A stretch of DNA of 64,000 bases from an uncultured Oscillospiraceae bacterium. Its GTDB lineage: Bacteria > Bacillota > Clostridia > Oscillospirales > Ruminococcaceae. The notes below the pieces were generated by a model that was not told the origin of the DNA, ran no database searches, and saw nothing but the letters and a program-made list of their open reading frames with translations. Positions 1 through 8,337 of this stretch are shown piece by piece. Location of the stretch: positions 1-64,000 of the forward strand of contig CAJUSD010000003.1 in NCBI GenBank assembly GCA_910589145.1, given 5' to 3'. Position 1 is the first letter of the stretch. Every line of letters begins with the position of its first letter. The translations under genes and the position numbers were made by a program.

Positions 1-18
1 ATACCAGCAGACAGGAAA

Positions 19-58
19 AAGCAGCTTACAAAAAAGTATACTTTTTTGTAAGCTGCTT
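19..58. other. 40-bp perfect palindrome
   Basis: A perfect inverted repeat with no loop, centred on GTATAC, with arms beginning AAGCAGCTTAC. It lies downstream of the minus-strand flavoprotein gene and 52 bp beyond a terminator hairpin. As RNA it could be a terminator for a gene outside the window because the arms carry T6 and A6 runs. As DNA it could be a cruciform or protein-binding site. Its function is not established. Confidence 0.6.
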
Positions 59-110
59 GTTTTTGGGACAGTGAAAAAATGGCATAATAAAGCGGATTTT
101 TGAACATAGA

Positions 111-154
111 AAAAGGAGCCGGAAACAGCATTTTTGCTGTTTCCGGCTCCTTTT
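111..154. terminator. Bidirectional rho-independent terminator
   Basis: A 20-bp perfect stem with a TTTT loop. The GC-rich core GGAGCCGG is flanked by A4 and T4, so both strands show a stem followed by a T run. It sits about 100 bp after the stop of the minus-strand flavoprotein gene and probably ends that transcript and a convergent one from outside the window. Confidence 0.8.
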
Positions 155-254
155 CAGGCAAAATGAATGATTTTTTGATAATGCCCTCCTGTTTACAGGA
201 AAGTTCCTGTAACTTCTTGATATCATCTGCAGCACTGTAAATACTTCAAAATGT

Positions 255-2258
255 TTACCTAATGACCTCGTGGCGGATATATTGGTTATAAACTGTTTCA
301 AACCAACTCTCCCCTTCAGGAATAGGACGGACCTTCTGCCAGGAAAATTCACAGGTTAAATTGTTCCTGTCAAAGGCAACTTCACACACACGGTCACTAA
401 AATTCCCTTCATCCAGTTCGGTTTTCACACCTATCCGGGCGCAGTTGGACAAATCCCGCTCCCCTATCAGATAAGAGCCCCGGCTTTTGCCGCCCTGCCG
501 AATATATTCTGCTATAGCTGACAGATAGACAAACTGTGTATACAAAATATCCAGATTGATAAATACATCGCGAATCTGGCTTGATGTTTTGGCAAAGGTT
601 ACTGATTTCAGTTCTTTAATATCCTGAAGGCACTCCTGAATAGCAGCTTCTACTTTAGGCAGATCACGCAAAAATGCCCCACATAAATCCATCCTCTGCT
701 GATATCCTTTTCTAAGGGCCTGGGGGAATTGGGCGTTTTCATTTTGGGTAACATTTTGTATCAATTCCAAACATCTTTGAACTGCCTCTTCTGCTGCCTT
801 TCCAAAACTTTCCGCATCCATAGGGGAATCTTTATAATTTTCAAAGATATACTGAGCTGCACGGGTACTTCCAACCTGGGTGGAATTTAGGGCAGTCCCT
901 CCAGGACGGTATACCCCGAAAGTCCCGTTGACCTCTCCCACCGGGAAAAAGTGTTTTAAATTGCTTTCCCACCAGACATTTCCCATCAAACCACCGTTAT
1001 TATGTTGGGCGCAGACTGCAATTTCCAGCATCTCTTTCGACAAATCAATCTTATGGTCCAAATACAACTGATATGCCAAAGGATTCATCTGTTTGAGCCG
1101 TTCAACAGGGGTATTTTGTACTGCCCCGGAACGTTCCAAATATTCCCTTGATTCTTGGCCGAGAAGCGGGAAGTTTAACCCTCCAGATTGGTTCTGCATT
1201 GCCGAAGGATTTCGCCGGAAATCCAAAAACACCCTGCGCCCTTTTTCTCTGGTTTCAGAAAATACTGCCATATCTACTATGGATGAACCGCCTTTTTCCA
1301 GCTTGCGGGGATCAAACGGCCATTGATACCCTTTCAAAAAAATGGCGTCCGCCATTGCTCCGGCAGAAGAAAAATATTCATCTAAAAATTCTCTTGGGTT
1401 ATTCCCGTCCATATCTGTGGAAATATAGGTTGGAATTACCTGTTGATATGTTCCTGAAAGATTCCAGCGGAACTTTATGGAAGCAATCCCATATTGGGAT
1501 TCTGTCACATTAATCCCCCTTGCCCCTGCTGTCAGCGCTGTCCCTGATGCGCACGTCTGGCTTTGAGGATAGACTGAGGACTGGTAAATTCCAGACGGTC
1601 CTCCAACAGCATAGACGATATTGTCTGTAGAGAAAAGGACAAGTTCCCCACTTTCGGATTCCAGCGCCGCCAGGCCAATGGCCCTTTTTTCTTCTCCGGC
1701 CCCCAAGGTTACAATTTCTACAACACGATAACCATCAAAAATTGGAATATCCTTTTCCATAACCGACTTTTCAAGATGTTCTGTCATGTATCGGGATGTC
1801 AGCGGCCCGCAGGATGTTGCCCGCTGGCGGGGGTCATGATCTGTTTTATACCCCACATATTCCCCATAGTGGTTATGCGGAAAGGGAACCCCCAGGTTTA
1901 CCAGCTTATAAAAACATCCTGCTGACATGGCAGCCTCTGTCATGGCTATGTCCCCATGCATACTGCCTCCTTCAAACAGGGTCTGTGCCATCTGCCGCAC
2001 TGAATCCCCGCTGTCTCCAGCCAAGGTTAGTTTATAATAAGTTTGTTTGTCTGAGCCGGTATTGCGGGATGTACCCATTTTTATTCCTTCCGTTACAATG
2101 GCTACATCTTCCTGCCCTAAACGGTATAAGGTATCTGCGGCATTGTATCCGGCTGCGCCTGTTCCTACTATGATTGTTTGAAAGGTATATAACCGCAGTT
2201 GCTTTCCCTTTATTTCGACATAGGCTGGGACAATTTTTTTCTTTTGTGCCTTTATCAT
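255..2258 (-). CDS. FAD-binding oxidoreductase, fumarate reductase/succinate dehydrogenase flavoprotein type
   Basis: A 667-residue flavoprotein. Near the N-terminus (about residues 29-45) is a Rossmann dinucleotide motif, VGTGAAGYNAADTLYRLG, which binds the ADP part of FAD. The later HNNGGLMGNVW and PGGTALNSTQVGSTRAA stretches match the substrate-side and C-terminal FAD-contact regions of fumarate reductase, succinate dehydrogenase and L-aspartate oxidase flavoproteins. No signal peptide or membrane segment is evident, so it is probably cytosolic. The start is supported by GGGGAG 8 nt upstream. No iron-sulfur partner subunit is adjacent, so the electron partner and substrate cannot be told. 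It is preceded by the terminator of the cupin gene and so has its own transcript. Confidence 0.85.
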   Translation of the reverse strand: MIKAQKKKIVPAYVEIKGKQLRLYTFQTIIVGTGAAGYNAADTLYRLGQEDVAIVTEGIKMGTSRNTGSDKQTYYKLTLAGDSGDSVRQMAQTLFEGGSMHGDIAMTEAAMSAGCFYKLVNLGVPFPHNHYGEYVGYKTDHDPRQRATSCGPLTSRYMTEHLEKSVMEKDIPIFDGYRVVEIVTLGAGEEKRAIGLAALESESGELVLFSTDNIVYAVGGPSGIYQSSVYPQSQTCASGTALTAGARGINVTESQYGIASIKFRWNLSGTYQQVIPTYISTDMDGNNPREFLDEYFSSAGAMADAIFLKGYQWPFDPRKLEKGGSSIVDMAVFSETREKGRRVFLDFRRNPSAMQNQSGGLNFPLLGQESREYLERSGAVQNTPVERLKQMNPLAYQLYLDHKIDLSKEMLEIAVCAQHNNGGLMGNVWWESNLKHFFPVGEVNGTFGVYRPGGTALNSTQVGSTRAAQYIFENYKDSPMDAESFGKAAEEAVQRCLELIQNVTQNENAQFPQALRKGYQQRMDLCGAFLRDLPKVEAAIQECLQDIKELKSVTFAKTSSQIRDVFINLDILYTQFVYLSAIAEYIRQGGKSRGSYLIGERDLSNCARIGVKTELDEGNFSDRVCEVAFDRNNLTCEFSWQKVRPIPEGESWFETVYNQYIRHEVIR

Positions 2259-2308
2259 TGTTTCACTCCCCTTTTGATTTCCAGCGTTTTTTCTTTTTTA
2301 ATGAAAAG

Positions 2309-2346
2309 GGCTGTATGTGAAAAATAGCAATCCTTCACATACAGCC
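2309..2346 (-). terminator. Terminator of the cupin gene
   Basis: A 13-bp perfect stem (GGCTGTATGTGAA and its complement) with a 12-nt loop. Read on the minus strand it is followed by TTTT. It lies between the end of the cupin gene and the start of the flavoprotein gene. The stem shares GCTGTATGTG with the terminator at 46693-46729. Confidence 0.75.
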
Positions 2347-2360
2347 TTATTAGAGGCACA

Positions 2361-2711
2361 TTACTTTACATAAAGAATCAACGCCAAGAAAACAAGGTCT
2401 TCCTTGCCGGTATTGGCGATGGCATGACCCTGATTGGGGTTCATGGTGCAGAAATCGCCAGGGCCAACATGGGAAACCGTTTTGTCAGGATTGGTAAAAT
2501 CCCCCTCACCGGAGAGAATATAATAATATTCCACTTCGTCAATGTGTTCATGCCAGCCGATTGTGTTACCTGGATGGAGGACAACCTTTGCAAACATTTT
2601 GCCGGTTCCGTAAAACTCATCCTTGTTCATCAGATGGTGAAGTTCGGTGATACCTGCCCCGCCGCCGATGCGGTCAATTTCTTCTACGGAAAGTGTTTTT
2701 CTTACGCCCAT
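2361..2711 (-). CDS. Small single-domain cupin protein
   Basis: A 116-residue protein. The cupin motif 1 region reads GWHEHIDEVEYYYILSGEG, giving the His-x-His and downstream Glu expected for metal binding. Motif 2 is PGDFCTMNPNQGHAIAN with its His. A single beta-barrel domain of this length is typical of stand-alone cupins, whose substrates vary widely. No partner gene gives a clue: it is followed by its own terminator, and the upstream region carries a dispersed repeat. The start ATG has a GGGGAAAAT stretch just upstream. The fold is clear but the specific function is not. Confidence 0.85.
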   Translation of the reverse strand: MGVRKTLSVEEIDRIGGGAGITELHHLMNKDEFYGTGKMFAKVVLHPGNTIGWHEHIDEVEYYYILSGEGDFTNPDKTVSHVGPGDFCTMNPNQGHAIANTGKEDLVFLALILYVK

Positions 2712-3107
2712 TTTGATTTTCCCCTTTCGATTTTATATTTTGTTATCTCCATTATAATGGCTTTTTTAAGGACTGTCAATCACTGTTCAGGTAAGGTGGA
2801 AAAAAATGCTTTTGCCAAAGGGGAGTTTCGCGCCTTGCGGGTTCAGTTCAGCAGAGCTACATTCAGCAGAGCTGCGTTCAGCAAAGCTGAACCGGCGGCC
2901 GGCGGCTCTGAGCAGCTCTGCTGCTCAGCCCTGGACCCCCGCCGCTTTCGGGAAAGCGGCCAAAGCTTTTGATACGGGTTTGGTTTGTGACTGTCTTGGC
3001 TTTGTTCCCGCGCCGTGTTGAAGGAGCAATTTCCTTGTTATTGATTATTCTATATGATATAATGAAAAGCAATAAACCAGGTTTTAAGAGGAATAGAAGG
3101 AAATGCT
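2712..3107. other. 396-bp intergenic region with a dispersed repeat
   Basis: This gap holds the promoter sides of the divergent cupin and downstream plus-strand genes and a copy of the GGGG-TTTCGCG repeat family (see 2818-2970). No supported gene was found. Open frames here are translations of the repeat. Confidence 0.6.
2818..2970 (+). repeat. Dispersed intergenic repeat, family 1, copy 1
   Basis: Begins GGGGAGTTTCGCGCCTTGCG and ends in CAAAGCTTTT. It shares its head with copies at 15736, 40554 and 47054. This copy has expanded internally: the 15-bp unit TTCAGCAGAGCT plus three variable bases occurs three times in tandem (about 2849-2895). It also holds stem-loops, for example a GCTGAGCAGC-rich arm and CCGCTTTCGGGAAAGCGG. 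Its function is unknown. Confidence 0.7.
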
Positions 3108-3461
3108 ATGAATAACTTCAAAACAGAGGAAATCAATGCAGTCATACAGCGTGGAAAGGACGAATCTGTCAACCCTGAAATTATGGGAGTGATTTACTCC
3201 CTTGGCCGGGATGCGGAAAACGATGAAGAATACAGCTATTCTTTTCAAACGCTGATGGATATTTTAGATGGCGGGACTGACCGGGTACGGGCTTACTGCA
3301 TCCTTGGCTTTTCCCTGCTGGCGGTATGCTGCGGTAAACTGGACAAGAATATAATAGCCCCCATTTGCAGGCGGGAGAGGGAAATTGCCATAGGCGCAAA
3401 CCTCAGCACAATTAACGACGCCATTGCTGATATCAATCTGGCTCTGCACTGGGATTTATAG
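3108..3461 (+). CDS. Hypothetical protein, about 117 residues
   Basis: Not recognised. A soluble protein with no signal peptide, rich in Asp and Glu at the N-terminus, with a more hydrophobic helical middle (AYCILGFSLLAVCC). The start is well supported by AGAAGGAAATGCT before the ATG. The alternating helical character could be a HEAT-like or immunity-type fold, but no motif decides this. It is the first gene of a closely spaced plus-strand run; the PAP2 gene starts 28 nt after its stop, so the two are probably co-transcribed. Confidence 0.65.
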   Translation: MNNFKTEEINAVIQRGKDESVNPEIMGVIYSLGRDAENDEEYSYSFQTLMDILDGGTDRVRAYCILGFSLLAVCCGKLDKNIIAPICRREREIAIGANLSTINDAIADINLALHWDL

Positions 3462-3489
3462 AGAAAAATTTGAAAGGGCGGTGATATCT

Positions 3490-3984
3490 ATGAGCCGCAG
3501 CCAGTATGCCGCTGTCTGGGAGTGGTTTTTGCAGCGCCCAGGGTGTTTAATGCTCCTTCGGGTTCTGTACAGACTGCCGCTGCTTTTGTACTGCGCTTAT
3601 CCATCCTTGATTGCAGGGCTTTTAATACAGGGAAAATGGATGCTGCTTTTCAGGGAAATCATTGTCCCGATGGCGGTTTTTCTTGGTGTGACTGCCCTGC
3701 GCCACTGGCACAATGCCCCCCGTCCTTATGAGGTATGGGACATCCCGCCTCTGTTCCCTAAATCAAAAAAGGGGCACTCCTTCCCAAGCCGCCATTCCGC
3801 TGCCGCGTCAGTGATCGCAATGGCCTTTTGGTATATTTACCCTACTGCCGGGGCAGTAATACTGGCAGTTGCGCTGCTGATTGCGGTCAGCCGGGTACTG
3901 GCAGGGGTGCATTTTGTGCGGGATGTGCTGGCAGGGCTGGCCTGTGGGATAATTGGCGGACTGATAGGCTTTTTTATTTTATAA
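3490..3984 (+). CDS. PAP2-family membrane phosphatase
   Basis: A 164-residue integral membrane protein with several hydrophobic segments. The three acid-phosphatase signature motifs are visible: R-HWHNAP-RP (Arg in place of the usual first Lys), FPSRHSAA (the PSGH-like motif with its His), and SRVLAGVHFVRD (SR-x5-H-x3-D with the catalytic His and Asp). Family members dephosphorylate lipid phosphates such as undecaprenyl pyrophosphate or phosphatidylglycerophosphate. The frame stays open upstream to 3424, but the ATG at 3490 has AAAGGGCGGTG just ahead and gives a normal N-terminus. The DUF434 gene follows 15 nt downstream. Confidence 0.88.
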   Translation: MSRSQYAAVWEWFLQRPGCLMLLRVLYRLPLLLYCAYPSLIAGLLIQGKWMLLFREIIVPMAVFLGVTALRHWHNAPRPYEVWDIPPLFPKSKKGHSFPSRHSAAASVIAMAFWYIYPTAGAVILAVALLIAVSRVLAGVHFVRDVLAGLACGIIGGLIGFFIL

Positions 3985-3999
3985 GAAGGGGATAGGCAT

Positions 4000-4749
4000 A
4001 TGTCAGAGGTTTTACGGGGATTTGTTCCAACAGATGAAGCAGATTTCTCGGTACAGCAGGCAGAACGGCTTTTCCTGGCCCAGGAGGAAATCTGCTATCT
4101 TCTGGACAGAGGTTACCAGATCGAAAAAATTGTAACCTTTGTGGGCAACCATTACCAATTTACTGCCCGGCAAAGACTGGCTTTGACGCGGGCTTCTTCC
4201 TCTTCCCAGGATGTCAAAAACCGGAAGTCCAGACAGATTTCCGGCCCCTTAAAGGGCAGGACGGTATATATTGACGGGTTTAACCTGATTATCACGCTGG
4301 AAGCTGCCCTTTCCCATTCTCCGCTGCTGCTTTGTATGGACGGAACCATAAGGGATTTATGCGGTCTGCATGGTACATACCGCCTGATCGACAAAACCCA
4401 GACCGCCCTGTCCCTGATTTGGGAAGCTTTGGCGGAACGAAAAGTGGGAAAGGCAATCTTTTACCTTGATGCGCCAGTTTCCAATTCCGGGAGGCTGAAA
4501 CAGGAGATTCTGCGGACCGGAGGGGAAAGAGGAATCCCCGTTGAAGCGGAAACCGTCCCCAATGCTGACGCCCTTTTATGGGACAAAGACGGGGTTGTCA
4601 CTACTGATGCAATCATCCTCAATCGCTGCCAAGGATGGGTAAATCTGGCAGCGGAAATTGTTCAGGGAAAGCTGGCAGGACAAAAGATAGTCAATCTGTC
4701 AAAAACATCATCTAACACAGCTATGGACAGAATTACATTCGGGAAATAA
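4000..4749 (+). CDS. DUF434-type protein with PIN-like C-terminal half
   Basis: A 249-residue protein. The N-terminal 60 residues match the DUF434 pattern (RGF-P-D, then LLDRGY, GNHYQFTARQRLALTRA). The rest resembles the associated PIN-like domain: VYIDGFNLIITLEAAL supplies an early Asp, DGTIRDLCGLHGTYR follows, FYLDAPVSNSGR comes mid-domain and DGVVTTDAIIL near the end. The spaced acidic residues suggest a metal-dependent nuclease fold, but activity is inferred only. The start has AAGAAGGGG upstream. It is co-oriented and tightly spaced with the PAP2 gene. Family assignment is from memory of related sequences; no biochemical role is known to me. Confidence 0.7.
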   Translation: MSEVLRGFVPTDEADFSVQQAERLFLAQEEICYLLDRGYQIEKIVTFVGNHYQFTARQRLALTRASSSSQDVKNRKSRQISGPLKGRTVYIDGFNLIITLEAALSHSPLLLCMDGTIRDLCGLHGTYRLIDKTQTALSLIWEALAERKVGKAIFYLDAPVSNSGRLKQEILRTGGERGIPVEAETVPNADALLWDKDGVVTTDAIILNRCQGWVNLAAEIVQGKLAGQKIVNLSKTSSNTAMDRITFGK

Positions 4750-4760
4750 CGAAGGAAAAT

Positions 4761-4844
4761 ATGATGAAAAATTTTTGCAGTTACACGCCGGAAAAATATT
4801 CCAGTTCAGACTTCCCAAAAATAGAAGAAGATATAAAGAGGTAA
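4761..4844 (+). CDS. Possible 27-residue leader peptide upstream of the HD gene
   Basis: A short frame starts at an ATG preceded by GAAGGAAAAT. It encodes a Lys/Ser-rich peptide that ends in EEDIKR, and its TAA falls 2 nt before the ATG of the HD gene, overlapping that gene's ribosome binding site. The arrangement would suit translational coupling or a leader peptide. It could equally be the decayed start of another gene. There is no independent evidence that it is expressed. Confidence 0.3.
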   Translation: MMKNFCSYTPEKYSSSDFPKIEEDIKR

Positions 4845-4846
4845 AA

Positions 4847-5410
4847 ATGCGGAACGATATTTTAGAAAAACTGCAAAGAGAGATATATGACAGATGCCAA
4901 AAGCCCACAAATCAATTTGGAATGGGATGTTACTATCATATAGCCGCTGTAGTTAAAAACGCTGAAGCTCTCTCGGAAAAATACCGAGCAGATAAGGAGG
5001 TTGTAATGGTTGCATCCTGGTTGCATGATATTGCCTCTATTACAGATTATCGTTTATATGAACTTCATCATATTCATGGGGCGGAAATGGCAGCCCAAAT
5101 TTTAAAAGGATACAATTATGATGACAAAAAGATTTTGCTGGTACAGGAATGTATTAAAAACCACAGGGGAAGTATGAATCTTGAAAAACGCACCGTTGAA
5201 GAATTATGCGTTGCAGATGCCGATGCAATCTCGCATTTTGACAGTGTGCCCAGTTTACTGTACCTGGCTTATGTCCAAAAGGGTATGGGGATTGAAGAAG
5301 GAAAAGAATTTGTAAAATATAAATTGATAAGGAGCTTTCAAAAGCTGTCTGCTGAAAGTAAAAAATACTATCAAAACAAGTTTGAAATGGTGATGGAGAT
5401 TTTAAAGTAA
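4847..5410 (+). CDS. HD-domain phosphohydrolase
   Basis: A 187-residue soluble protein. HD-superfamily features: H in YYHIAAVV near residue 31, the signature WLHDIA (His-Asp metal ligands) near residue 65, a conserved His in ELHHIHGAEMA, H in CIKNHRG and a final Asp in ADADAISHFD. The layout matches small metal-dependent phosphohydrolases related to YfbR/YedJ-type enzymes acting on nucleotides; the substrate is not determinable. The frame is open from 4775, but the ATG at 4847 follows AAAGAGG and gives the expected N-terminus. Confidence 0.85.
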   Translation: MRNDILEKLQREIYDRCQKPTNQFGMGCYYHIAAVVKNAEALSEKYRADKEVVMVASWLHDIASITDYRLYELHHIHGAEMAAQILKGYNYDDKKILLVQECIKNHRGSMNLEKRTVEELCVADADAISHFDSVPSLLYLAYVQKGMGIEEGKEFVKYKLIRSFQKLSAESKKYYQNKFEMVMEILK

Positions 5411-5529
5411 CATCCTTCATTTAAATGGACAGCTGCCTGTAAAAACAGCTTTCCACTTTGGAAATTCACCCGAATCTATATTTTTATTTATAGTAAAAGA
5501 ATTCCAACTGACTGAAAGGAAATAAATGC

Positions 5530-6033
5530 ATGATTTATGATTATGAAGACCGGGAAGGCTATGTTTCCCTTTGGGTGGGAAATTGCAGTGATTACCAGAT
5601 TGCTGATGAGTATTTATCGACCACATATCTGGATGAAAACTTTGATGGGGATATGGAAAAAGCTAAACAAAATGAAATATGGAATAAGCTGTTTCCCCTT
5701 GAAAACCGCTCCAGGGCCTGTGAGGAAGAACTGAAAGACCACTTTCATTATGAATCCTTCAACCAGTTTGAATATGATTTTGGAATGACCTTTGACGAGG
5801 ATTTTCGGGAAGCAAATGTCCTGGAATACTGCACCAGGGATTTAAAAAAGCTGTTTGAGGGTTTTTCGGAATCCGACTCGTTTTTGGATGAAGTGAAGGC
5901 AGCAGATCCCCGTCTGCCGGAATGTAATACCGCTGTTGCTTTGTATGATTTTAAATATGAAGGCGGTATTTCAAAAGTTTCCCATGAAAATATCACTTTA
6001 TATTTTGTAGGATGCTTTAAATACAATAAATAA
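5530..6033 (+). CDS. Immunity protein 22-like protein
   Basis: A 167-residue acidic protein. The opening YVSLWVGNCSDYQIADEYL matches the Imm22 pattern (VSLW-GN followed by an acidic helix), and the rest is Asp/Glu-rich with a C-terminal beta-rich section. Imm22 proteins are predicted to neutralise polymorphic nuclease toxins of contact-dependent or secreted systems. No toxin gene accompanies it here. It heads a plus-strand run with a SUKH-like gene and a lipoprotein, so it fits an orphan immunity bank. Start supported by GAAAGGAAAT upstream. Family call from recognition, moderate certainty. Confidence 0.7.
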   Translation: MIYDYEDREGYVSLWVGNCSDYQIADEYLSTTYLDENFDGDMEKAKQNEIWNKLFPLENRSRACEEELKDHFHYESFNQFEYDFGMTFDEDFREANVLEYCTRDLKKLFEGFSESDSFLDEVKAADPRLPECNTAVALYDFKYEGGISKVSHENITLYFVGCFKYNK

Positions 6034-6067
6034 AGGCAAGCTCGGAATTCCAAAGGAGGACATTTCT

Positions 6068-6754
6068 ATGACAACAGCCAAACAGTATTTAGACATTTTA
6101 AGAAAACGAGAGCCGCAATTATGGACAGAATCGCTGGAAGAATCTCCCTTTACTGAAAATGACCTGTCAGAAATTGAAAAAGGTCTGGGGTATTCTCTTC
6201 CAATACCCTACCGCGAATTCCTGTTAAGCTATACAATGCCGGAAAACCTGACAGTACTTGTTTCCTTTTGCGGCGATTCCTTTGCCAACTCCTGGTGGAA
6301 AACCTTCTCCCGGGAGAAAAACAGATATATCGACCGCCCTGAACACGACATTGGACCTACCGTTCAATTTGAATGGCATAATATAAAAGGGAACAACGGC
6401 GCGGAGTTTTTGGAAAACCTCAAAAAGGAGCAGACCGCAGAGGAAGGCTGTGCCTGTTTTTTGGATGCGGGCTTTATACAGATTGGGGAGGTATATGGAT
6501 ATCTGACGTTCCTGGATCTGGTAAACGGCGGTATTGTCACCATACATGAAGAAGGCGTATATGATATGATGCTTGACGATGGAGTAAACGGAGAAGATAA
6601 GGCGGAAGTAAGAAATTATATGGAATCGCGGCGGCTTTATATCTGTAAGGATTTCAACGGCTTCCTTCGCTTTGTATGTACAGGTGATTTCCTTGATGAA
6701 GATGAAGCGAAATTCCCAACCCAGGAAGAATTGGAGCAGGATTATTCTTATTGA
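6068..6754 (+). CDS. SMI1/KNR4 (SUKH)-family protein
   Basis: A 228-residue protein. The N-terminus has the SUKH hallmarks: a helix with an acidic run ENDLSEIEKGLGYSLPIPYREFLLSY (the LP-x-x-YREFLL core), then a beta-rich body with IQIGEVYGYLTFLDLVNG and a C-terminal helix. In bacteria this superfamily mostly supplies immunity proteins against polymorphic toxins. The neighbours (Imm22-like upstream, lipoprotein downstream) fit that role. The ATG at 6068 follows a full AAAGGAGGA site. No membrane segment is seen. Confidence 0.8.
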   Translation: MTTAKQYLDILRKREPQLWTESLEESPFTENDLSEIEKGLGYSLPIPYREFLLSYTMPENLTVLVSFCGDSFANSWWKTFSREKNRYIDRPEHDIGPTVQFEWHNIKGNNGAEFLENLKKEQTAEEGCACFLDAGFIQIGEVYGYLTFLDLVNGGIVTIHEEGVYDMMLDDGVNGEDKAEVRNYMESRRLYICKDFNGFLRFVCTGDFLDEDEAKFPTQEELEQDYSY

Positions 6755-6784
6755 TCGTTTACAAATAAAAGGGCGGGACAGGTT

Positions 6785-8083
6785 ATGAATAAGAATAAAA
6801 AATTTTATATAGTACTTCTCATTTTTATTATTATGTTTACCGGGTGTACACAGCAGCCCAACAGCGGGATTGAGGATAACCAAGTTAAACAGGATGAAAT
6901 TTTACAGGATGAACCTGTGAAAGCACAGGCAAATGCAGTCACTTCTATATTCAGCGGTGAAAACCTGTCCGATGACAGTATAAATAAAATTCAGAAAAAG
7001 TGTTCCGACTTAGGTTCTCTCTATAAAAAAATATATCTCAGCGCGGAAAAAAAGCCCTTGTCAGATTGGGATAATCAAAAAGTTATCAGCCAGGAATCTA
7101 TTGATGAGATAGAAGAGGTTTTAAGGAAAGCCGGATATCCTGTTTTGAACAGCAGCAGTATCTATCCGGCCTTTCTTGAACATTCGGAGAATTTTTATGC
7201 CTTTTGGCAGTCCGTTCAAAATGGAGTTGATGCAGAAACGTCGTATTGGGAAGTGTCCGATTCCGGCGGATTAAACTACTATGAATTCCAATACACAGAC
7301 GGGAAAGCATACAGTGTCAACGCCTTTGCCCAATGGGATGAGGATGGCCAGCTTAAAATAGACAGTGCCGGAAGACGGAATGTCCTGAATTGGGATATGA
7401 CCTATAATGGCGATTTTTATTACCAGGATGTTCCCACGGACAGGCATTGGGAGGCCTCCATCTTATTAAGATTGAAGCCGGTTGACAAAACCTTATTTGA
7501 TTTAAACGAAAGATACATCAAGCCAATCGGCTATTACAATGTAAACGCATTTTTATGTAACTGGGATACGTCTGACTATGGTAATTTATGCTTCAATGAT
7601 CTGTTTGAATCCCTATACAAAATGGAAAACGGCGACTATATTTATACAGATCATTTTGAAAAAGAACAATATCCTTATTTTCATTACTGTGTTCCTGCGG
7701 AGCTGTTTGAGAATACAATCCTTCCCTACTTTGAAATTCCGTTGGATGAGTTCAGGGAAAGGACATTATACAATTCCGAAAAGGATATATACCCATGGCA
7801 GGATATCAATGTCTCCAATGTTTCCTATTTTCCAGCCGTTATATCAGATGTAATGGAATCGGTGGAAAACATTGATGGTTCCATCACCTTAAAGGTATGC
7901 GTCATGTGCCCGGATATGCAGACAGACCGCCTTTTCACCCACGAAGTAACAATTATGCTGTCTGACGGCGGGAAATTCAAGTATCTTGGAAATAAAATTA
8001 CCTATACAGGGGAAAATGAACTGCCGTCAAGCCAGCCGAGAATTTCCGCCCAGAGGACAGATGCCAGCAAAGCCGCCAAGTAA
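6785..8083 (+). CDS. Secreted lipoprotein of unknown function (DUF6070-like)
   Basis: A 432-residue protein. The signal peptide MNKNKKFYIVLLIFIIMFTG is followed by a lipobox Cys at about residue 21 (FTGC), so it should be anchored to the outer face of the membrane. After a flexible Gln/Asp-rich linker, the body is aromatic-rich and acidic (YWEVSDSGGLNYYEF, WDMTYNGDFYYQD). It resembles large uncharacterised lipoproteins of Clostridia, possibly the DUF6070 group, with low certainty. It lies 30 nt after the SUKH gene and is probably co-transcribed. A role in toxin immunity at the cell surface is only inferred from context. Confidence 0.65.
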   Translation: MNKNKKFYIVLLIFIIMFTGCTQQPNSGIEDNQVKQDEILQDEPVKAQANAVTSIFSGENLSDDSINKIQKKCSDLGSLYKKIYLSAEKKPLSDWDNQKVISQESIDEIEEVLRKAGYPVLNSSSIYPAFLEHSENFYAFWQSVQNGVDAETSYWEVSDSGGLNYYEFQYTDGKAYSVNAFAQWDEDGQLKIDSAGRRNVLNWDMTYNGDFYYQDVPTDRHWEASILLRLKPVDKTLFDLNERYIKPIGYYNVNAFLCNWDTSDYGNLCFNDLFESLYKMENGDYIYTDHFEKEQYPYFHYCVPAELFENTILPYFEIPLDEFRERTLYNSEKDIYPWQDINVSNVSYFPAVISDVMESVENIDGSITLKVCVMCPDMQTDRLFTHEVTIMLSDGGKFKYLGNKITYTGENELPSSQPRISAQRTDASKAAK

Positions 8084-8337
8084 AATAAAGCTGAGGTCAG
8101 TCATTAAGTTTATCAAAAATAACTTTCTGTTCTTTCATGATATTTTTCCCACCCGATAACCGTACTCTGTCAGTTCTCTTTTGTATTTTAGTAAAGAAAG
8201 GTCTATGGGTATCCCTGTCATACTTTGGATTTCTTCAAGTATAAGCCGGAAGGACTGATTTCCGTTTCTTGCTTATATCCCCATACAGCATTTATTTACT
8301 CATTGCTGATACCTTCTTTCAAAGAGCTTTCTCAGAT

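Noticed and set aside
2806..3021. Open frames encoding SAEL-repeat peptides
   Set aside because: They follow the family 1 repeat and its 15-bp tandem units and recur at other copies, so they are repeat artefacts.
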